Positions 1 to 27,592 of a DNA stretch of 27,592 bases are shown here, in pieces (the first letter of the stretch is position 1; the number at the start of each line of letters is the position of its first letter). Source of the stretch: Lingula anatina. Taxonomy: Eukaryota; Brachiopoda; Lingulata; Lingulida; Lingulidae. The notes beneath the pieces were generated by a model, which saw only the letters and a list, made by a program, of their open reading frames with translations, made no database searches and was not told where the DNA came from. The position numbers and the translations under genes are program-made. The stretch is from the NCBI RefSeq assembly GCF_001039355.2, contig NW_019775936.1:135274-162865 (forward strand), in the 5' to 3' direction.

Positions 1-437
1 GCTTACTCCAGCTGGTGGTACAATATCTGGAGGCGGTATCGCCTCTCTGATCCTCTAGTTAAAATTGTTTTTAACCTGAAAAAAGTGCATGTAATAATGA
101 TGTGTCAAAAACATGGTTTAGTTTTCACTTATGTAAACTTGACCTCAAATGGCAATTGTGCTATCAGTATTTCTCATGTAGGAGGCTCCAAGGAAGAAAA
201 AATAACCGGATTCCAAACAAAATTTTAGTTTGGAACAAATGTGAAAGGTGACACAGTACATGAAAATAAATACAGATATGCTGTTGTGAAATTTAAGATG
301 AGGATTTCTTTTACTGTTATTTGAATCGGCAACTGAAACTTATGTATATCTTACAATTATCTGTTGATATGAAATAGAATATTTACTTTATGCCCCACTC
401 TTCATTTCACTACTAATTTCAAGTGTTATCCTTTCAG
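1..437. other. Intron sequence upstream of first visible JIP exon
   Basis: No JIP exon is recognisable here; the RH1-encoding exons must lie further left. The first 60 bases are more GC-rich than the rest and contain a perfect 6-bp hairpin (arms 30-35 and 40-45, GTAT loop). Frame 1 stays open from the window edge to a TAG at about 226-228, but the encoded peptide is not recognisable and I do not annotate it as coding. The 3' end is a normal acceptor tract ending at 437. Confidence 0.6.
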
Positions 438-23031
<22,594 letters not shown>

Positions 23032-23892
23032 TGTTATATGTGTGAACTGGTATATGTAACTCACTTGAAAATGTTGCTGAAACTCATTTGTAAGGCAGAC
23101 AGACACAGACAGATGAACCCACCCCCAAAAATTGCCAAGCTTATTTGTTTAATAGTCCTCCCAGCAAGTTTACTACTCAAGTAGAAATGGACAGGTACTT
23201 CATTAATTTAAACAGAAATACTGAATGGGAAAACTGATATGTTTAAAGCTTATATTAAGTTTAAACATAGGCCCAGCATACTTCAGCACAAAAAAGGGCA
23301 AGGTTAGAGACCTTGTTTAATTGATTCATGCAGTATACTAGATATATAATTTATTGTTTATTTGAATAGTTTTAACTGGTGCTGATACAGTGAAGGAAAG
23401 AGTCAGTGTGTCTCTTTATTTTTTTCTCATAATTAGCTTTCAGTAGAAGCTATTTACCTCAAAGCTTTTATTACATTTATTTTAAAAATGTGAAAAAAAC
23501 GTGAAGTCATGAAAGAAAAGTAAAATTTATTTGGCAGTTTCCATTACCCTTGAAACATACCAGCTGTCAGATTTGCATAATAGGTTTTCAAGTTAACTTG
23601 TTTAAAAATGAGAATTCAATTAATGGTTCAACTTGGTTCTTAATTTAAACAAAAGATGTGAAGACTGAAAAAAAAATTGTGTATGATATATATGTATATA
23701 TTTTAAGACTATTGGAGGGACAATTCAAGAATGTAATTTAACACATTTCATTGAACTGAAATCATTGTTGAAGTTTGGCCAAATGCTATTTTACTATGAC
23801 TAGATGTGTTTGATGTCACATGGACTTGCAGAAAGTTAAACTTGTATTAAATGTTCATATTACCTGTATGTGCCCAGGAAATAGATAATTGT

Positions 23893-23898
23893 AATAAA
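23893..23898 (+). terminator. Proximal poly(A) signal of JIP
   Basis: AATAAA some 860 bases after the stop, preceded by a TGTA element (tgtatgtg near 23866). Downstream GT content is modest. Confidence 0.45.
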
Positions 23899-24839
23899 TG
23901 TACAAATGACCTGTAACTGCTACAATATCAAGTTATAATAAGTGTTAGTACAGTATTTTAGTAATTAGTGTTTTAGCCAATATAGTATGTTATATGTGAA
24001 ACCAGATAATTGTGATAGTCGTTACGAAAAATTTATAACCATTTAATGTTTTTACAGTTGCTTATTTAAAAGTTTAATGCAGTTTTGTCATTGATTTTTG
24101 TTTCCAGAAACTTAGTCCATCAAGTAGCAGCTGTTCAGTTTTGGGCTGTGCATTCCTTCCTGTAATTAATATCTATTGGTATTCAACAAAGGAAAACAGT
24201 TTGACATTAAAATCTGGTGATACTTCCATATTAGATAAGGTTAAGTAAGAAATGAAATTTTATTGAAATGATTTTATGGGAAATAATTTTGTAAATGACA
24301 TTTTTTTTTACTAATTTTCTTACTTCCAGAGACAGAACAGTATATTAATCTATTTCTTGCAAGGAAATTATATTTTTAAGGATTCAAATAATGTGACAGC
24401 ACTGTTTATTGCAATATAATTGTTTCACATTATGTAGCTGATGATATTATAATGTAGTGGATGTTAATGGTATCATGAAGCATTTTTAATTTGCCCAAAA
24501 GCTTGCATTTTCAAGTAAATAATTATGTCATTGAAGGTCATCTTCCTCACAACCTCAACCAAATTGTAACGTAGTATAGTTTGCTTAGAAGATATGCAAA
24601 ATGATGGTTTTAAATTAAACTGCAGGGCTAAAACCACAAACAAAATATTTGTATTAGCTATTAAATTATTTGTCATTATTGTAACCAAAGCCCTGCGTCA
24701 ATATAGATATTTACCATTTTAGTTTCATGTGTCCTATACATGTATTCTACCATGGGAATTGGCAATGTGCTTACATCTCTCACTGATTAGACTTAAAAGT
24801 ATTCTCTTCTTAATCAACTGGATGCTTTGGTCATGTTGG

Positions 24840-24845
24840 AATAAA
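24840..24845 (+). terminator. Distal poly(A) signal of JIP
   Basis: AATAAA followed within 30-50 bases by gggtctgttatattttcta, a reasonable downstream element. It lies about 80 bases from the opposing signal of the DIPK2 gene. Confidence 0.55.
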
Positions 24846-24922
24846 AGTGAGTATTTGAAGGTCAAGGGTCTGTTATATTTTCTATTAGCAGGCTAACATT
24901 TACCGTAATTTTTTACCCAACA

Positions 24923-24928
24923 TTTATT
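24923..24928 (-). terminator. Candidate poly(A) signal of DIPK2 gene
   Basis: TTTATT on the + strand reads AATAAA on the - strand, about 360 bases past the DIPK2 stop. Downstream on the - strand is ttacggtaaatgttagcc and then T/A-rich sequence; the GT-rich element is weak. Confidence 0.4.
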
Positions 24929-25287
24929 TAAGTCCCTTATTCATCATATTACATCATATTGATGTTATTTTAAGTATTACAGTGTACCCAAAATTAACAT
25001 ATTAGAGATTGGATTAGTCAAACTGAATGACTATTCGTGTCACCTGGACGTGGACGTCCATCCCATAAATCTAAAACGATTTACTCTATATCACATTTTA
25101 CATGGTTTCTCAGTGTACATTCCAAATCTGACAACAATATTCAATAAAAAGCATTTTTATAAATTATTCAAATATACATATTGCTTAGTCAAACCATTGC
25201 AGCAAAAAAGGTTCACTCGCTTTTCCTGGTATATGAATATTCTCTACATAAATAATATTGTAAACCATTTTAACCATACACAAATTC
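24929..25287 (-). other. 3' UTR of DIPK2-like gene and convergent gap
   Basis: AT-rich sequence between the DIPK2 stop (25288-25290) and its candidate poly(A) signal. On the + strand there is also an AATAAA at 25143-25148, so a read-through JIP transcript could overlap this UTR. The + frame at 25050-25325 has no conserved product. Confidence 0.5.
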
Positions 25288-25625
25288 TCAACCATTTACT
25301 CCAGCTAATTCAGCAAGCACTGTGAGGAGCTGATCTTTAATCTTTAACCTGCTAGTTTGTTCAGAGGATGGTTTTGCGCATTCATCTAATAATTTGTCCA
25401 GTCCCCAAGTGGTTTTAATGATATCTGGCATGCTGTGAAGAAGCCCCCCAGGGTGGCCTTCGTCATCGGCGTAGCTGGATAAAATGCCACGACACACTGC
25501 ATAGTAATTGTGGTCTGCCACCAGACGCGTGCAAAGGTTGTCTGGTGAGAAGGAAAGACAGTTGTGATTTGGAATGCATTCATCAAAGGTGCTTGTTAGC
25601 ACTGTGTCCCACTCTGGTGGTCGAT
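25288..25625 (-). CDS. DIPK2A/DIPK2B: DIPK2 last exon
   Basis: Acceptor tttctccttccag; begins DRPPEWDTVLTSTFDECIPN and ends LAELAGVNG, TGA at 25290-25288. It matches the vertebrate NWDVWYESKFDDC...CLSFS...DHNYYAVC...GGLLHDPP...LLDECANP. Entry phase is 1. Confidence 0.95.
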
Positions 25626-27173
25626 CTGGAAGGAGAAACGAAAAACGGAACTTATTTCTGTGAAAATCTTGAGGAAAATGAAAAGTGACAGTGTGAGAGT
25701 GAATTTCTTTCAGACAAAATCATAACTGAAAAGTCAATTTTTAATTTCACAGAATCAGTCTTCTTAACTTGAATTAATGTTTAATGTGAAAAATGAATTT
25801 CCTAAATGAAATGGACTCCAACTATAATTTCAAATTGGTTTAATATTTTGTATGCAATATTCACATAAAATCACATGGTGCAACATCTGTTTGAATACAC
25901 TAACATGGCCAGTGAGTGTATATCTTAGTTTCCTGGAGTCGACTTCATTGAATCATGCAATGTCATCTTTCAGGGATGAGACTGCCATGTAGTGAAAAAA
26001 TCAGGAAAAATGGGGTCTAGGGGACCGCAAAGGCAAACGATATTTTGGGCTCCCAAAAAGTGGGAAATCCGTCGATGGTCAGAAAAATCTCACCCCTGAT
26101 CTTTGTTATAACTTTGCAAGCCCAGACATAGTATAAATTTTAATTTAAAAATGAACATATATCCTCATTTACCAAACTGCCTGATTTTACCATGCAAAGA
26201 GTGATTTTTTTATGAATTTCATTTAACCTACAGACTTAAGAACAGACCTAGGGTCAGAAAGTATTAGAACCATTATCAAGCACAATACCTTGTATAATTT
26301 TCAGTTTGTCCACCACTATGATATTCTCCAGATCTACCACCACTACCCTGCCATCAGGGTCAACTGCAATATTATCATAGCTGACATCTGTCCAGTAGAG
26401 TGACCAGTTCCCCTTGTTGTTGGTCAGCAGGTCTGCTATTTGGAATAGCTGGTAAGCAAGTCCAACCTGGTGGATGAGGTCATATATATGTATTATTTAT
26501 TCCATGGTCAAGTACAACACAAAAAGGGCAAAATTTTTAGCTCTAGCTAGCTACAATGTTCACAGATTACAAGTGGCTTAAAGAAATAAAATTTTTAAAA
26601 AATCAAGAAAAATTGAATTTTGCCAAACAAATAGCTTACTGGAATAACAAATTTCTTCACATCTGGAGAGTAGACAAGGCAAGGTTAAATTTTAATTTAA
26701 AATGTTTTATATATACTTTCTCACACCACTGTTCTGGGCAATGAACTTCCTGTCTGTATGGACTTCTTTCAAATTAATTTTTTTAATTAGACTGTTTTTT
26801 TCAATAAATATACAAGTACTAAGTAGTCTTTCAAAATCCATAAAAGCAAAAAGAAGGTGGGGCCTCCTGCTTAATTAGCAGGCTATTTTATTTAACAATT
26901 GCTCTTCCATATTGTATCATTATAACAATTTTTTTTTATTTTTATTTTTATTGCAGTCACCTATGCTTATATTTATTTAAAGTTATTGCTATCTTTCTCC
27001 ATGTTTTTTTTTTTTCACAATAAACGAGAAATGAAAAACTGAAATATTACCCTGGTCCTCCAAGGTGAAAGATAGTAATCTCCTAATGATTTCCCGACAT
27101 ACTGTTCCACAACCATACGTCCACAAGCACCGTAATATCTTGGAAATGGCCAACCATTGTCTTGATGGAATAC
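25288..27173 (-). CDS. DIPK2A/DIPK2B: DIPK2-like divergent protein kinase, 5'-partial, three C-terminal exons
   Basis: The family (DIPK2A = C3orf58/HASF/GoPro49, DIPK2B = CXorf36) has a kinase-like fold and is found in the Golgi and secretory pathway; its substrate is unsettled. Three exons (123, 178 and 338 nt, phases 0, 1, stop) code 212 residues, about half of the roughly 430-residue vertebrate protein. Hallmarks are GWPFPRYYGACGR, YLSPW near the hinge, WTDVSYDN, VVVVDLENIIVVD, CLSF, DHNYYAVCRGIL, GGLLH and LLDECAKP. Asp at 26386-26388 and Asn five residues on match the catalytic-loop D...N pair. Asp at 26332-26334 is the DFG-Asp equivalent, in DLEN. NWS just before the catalytic loop is a possible N-glycosylation sequon. 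Conserved cysteines suggest disulfides. The N-terminal half, with signal peptide and nucleotide-binding lysine, lies right of the window. DIPK2A and DIPK2B cannot be told apart from this part. Confidence 0.93.
25626..26288 (-). other. DIPK2 intron containing a MITE-like element
   Basis: AT-rich intron; the only structure recognised is the inverted-repeat element at 25971-26098 with its direct-repeat flanks. Confidence 0.7.
25971..26098. mobile_element. MITE-like element with 6-bp target duplication
   Basis: The ends CAGGGATGAGA and, inverted, CAGGGGTGAGA (one mismatch in 11) bound 128 bp. ATCTTT occurs directly on both sides (25965-25970 and 26099-26104), a credible target-site duplication. 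There is no coding capacity. It is GC-richer than the intron, and the superfamily is not assigned. Confidence 0.75.
26289..26466 (-). CDS. DIPK2A/DIPK2B: DIPK2 exon with catalytic-loop and DFG-equivalent motifs
   Basis: Reads VGLAYQLFQIADLLTNNKGN, then WSLYWTDVSYDNIAVDPDG and RVVVVDLENIIVVDKLKII. It aligns with the vertebrate ELAYQLL...LYLTDVSYDNFAVD...VIIVDAENVLVADK. Entry phase is 0 and exit phase 1. Confidence 0.95.
26467..27050 (-). other. DIPK2 intron, no feature
   Basis: AT-rich. A small palindrome (cctgct-taatt-agcagg) lies near 26867, and T-runs near 26930 and 27005. The + frame 26556-26744 has no conserved product. Confidence 0.6.
27051..27173 (-). CDS. DIPK2A/DIPK2B: DIPK2 exon: GWPFPRYYGACGR
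   Basis: Encodes VFHQDNGWPFPRYYGACGRM, VVEQYVGKSLGDYYLSPWRT and R. It aligns with vertebrate GWPFPKYYGACGRFIVEEY...DYYNAPW, the strand-hinge part of the kinase N-lobe. Phase 0-0, acceptor atttcag, donor gtaata. Confidence 0.95.
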
Positions 27174-27592
27174 CTGAAATATTCAGTTATCATAAGTAAG
27201 ATTGGAATGCAATGGGATGTGTAATTTAAAGTTTAGGTGTAGTCAAGCAAGTAAAAGAGACTGATACCTTGTACATTTGGTATGCTATTCTTCCCGATTT
27301 CATTCTTGTTTTTTTTCTTTATCGAAATTCCACTGTTCGGGAAGATGAATTTTAAAATCCTGCAAAAAAATGCCACTACCATTCTCCTCAACAAGTTATA
27401 ATGAATGGCAATTGCCGAGATTGTTTTTCTTAATCATGCATTTGGTAAGTTTTAACATCGAAGTACTTCTATGGTTTTAAGTTTCATTGCTAACCAAGCT
27501 TTATTTGAGAAATTTAGGCAATCAATTTTATATCAATTTTAATTCAGTGAGGCATTATTGTATTTACATCAAATGAAGAAATTAGATTCCAA
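27174..27592 (-). other. DIPK2 intron running off the right edge
   Basis: AT-rich sequence with no recognisable exon on either strand. The N-terminal DIPK2 exons must lie beyond the window. Confidence 0.6.

Larger units (their letters stand above)
23032..24865 (+). other. MAPK8IP3/SPAG9: 3' UTR of full-length JIP transcript
   Basis: About 1.8 kb of AT-rich sequence after the stop. It includes a Pumilio-type octamer TGTATATA at 23693-23700. Two AATAAA signals (23893 and 24840) suggest short and long forms. Extent inferred. Confidence 0.6.

Noticed and set aside
25050-25325. 91-codon + strand frame
   Set aside because: It is AT-rich sequence in the 3' UTR opposite the DIPK2 gene and overlaps its conserved last exon antisense.

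Overview
The window is nuclear DNA from an animal. It is AT-rich, with many short GT-AG exons in longer introns, no bacterial-style gene packing, microsatellites and several short inverted-repeat (MITE-like) elements. Both recognised genes are conserved across animals. The protein divergence, compact exons and MITE content suggest an invertebrate, plausibly a lophotrochozoan such as a mollusc. That taxonomic placement is inference; the sequence does not prove it.

Positions 1-24.9 kb, + strand: most of one gene, the single invertebrate counterpart of vertebrate JIP3 (MAPK8IP3) and JIP4 (SPAG9), known as Sunday driver in flies and UNC-16 in worms. I could chain 27 core exons (438 to 23031) with GT-AG borders and unbroken phase, giving 1239 residues and a stop. 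The first exons, which encode the RH1 domain that contacts motors, lie upstream of the window. The order is: coiled coil, low-complexity linker with a candidate JNK-docking motif, second leucine zipper, RH2 domain (phospho-Rab binding in vertebrates), then a long C-terminal WD40-like propeller. Up to four in-phase microexons sit in the 3.9 kb intron before the second zipper. Exons of 57, 33 and 99 nt in the propeller-region linker are all phase 1-1 and look like cassettes.

The most interesting feature is an alternative last exon (coding part 9699-9777) in the large intron after the RH2 exon. It has its own stop, a roughly 2 kb putative 3' UTR and AATAAA signals. It would make a short protein that keeps RH1, coiled coils and RH2 but lacks the whole propeller, much like the vertebrate RILP-like adaptors, and that ends in a possible PDZ ligand.

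Positions 24.9-27.6 kb, - strand: the C-terminal half (three exons, 212 residues) of a DIPK2 family gene (DIPK2A/C3orf58, DIPK2B), a secretory-pathway protein with a divergent kinase fold. Its 5' exons lie beyond the right edge. The two genes converge tail to tail, with opposing poly(A) signals about 80 bp apart.

I see no rRNA, tRNA, CRISPR or bacterial operon features. The genes have no evident shared pathway; their adjacency appears to be simple synteny.
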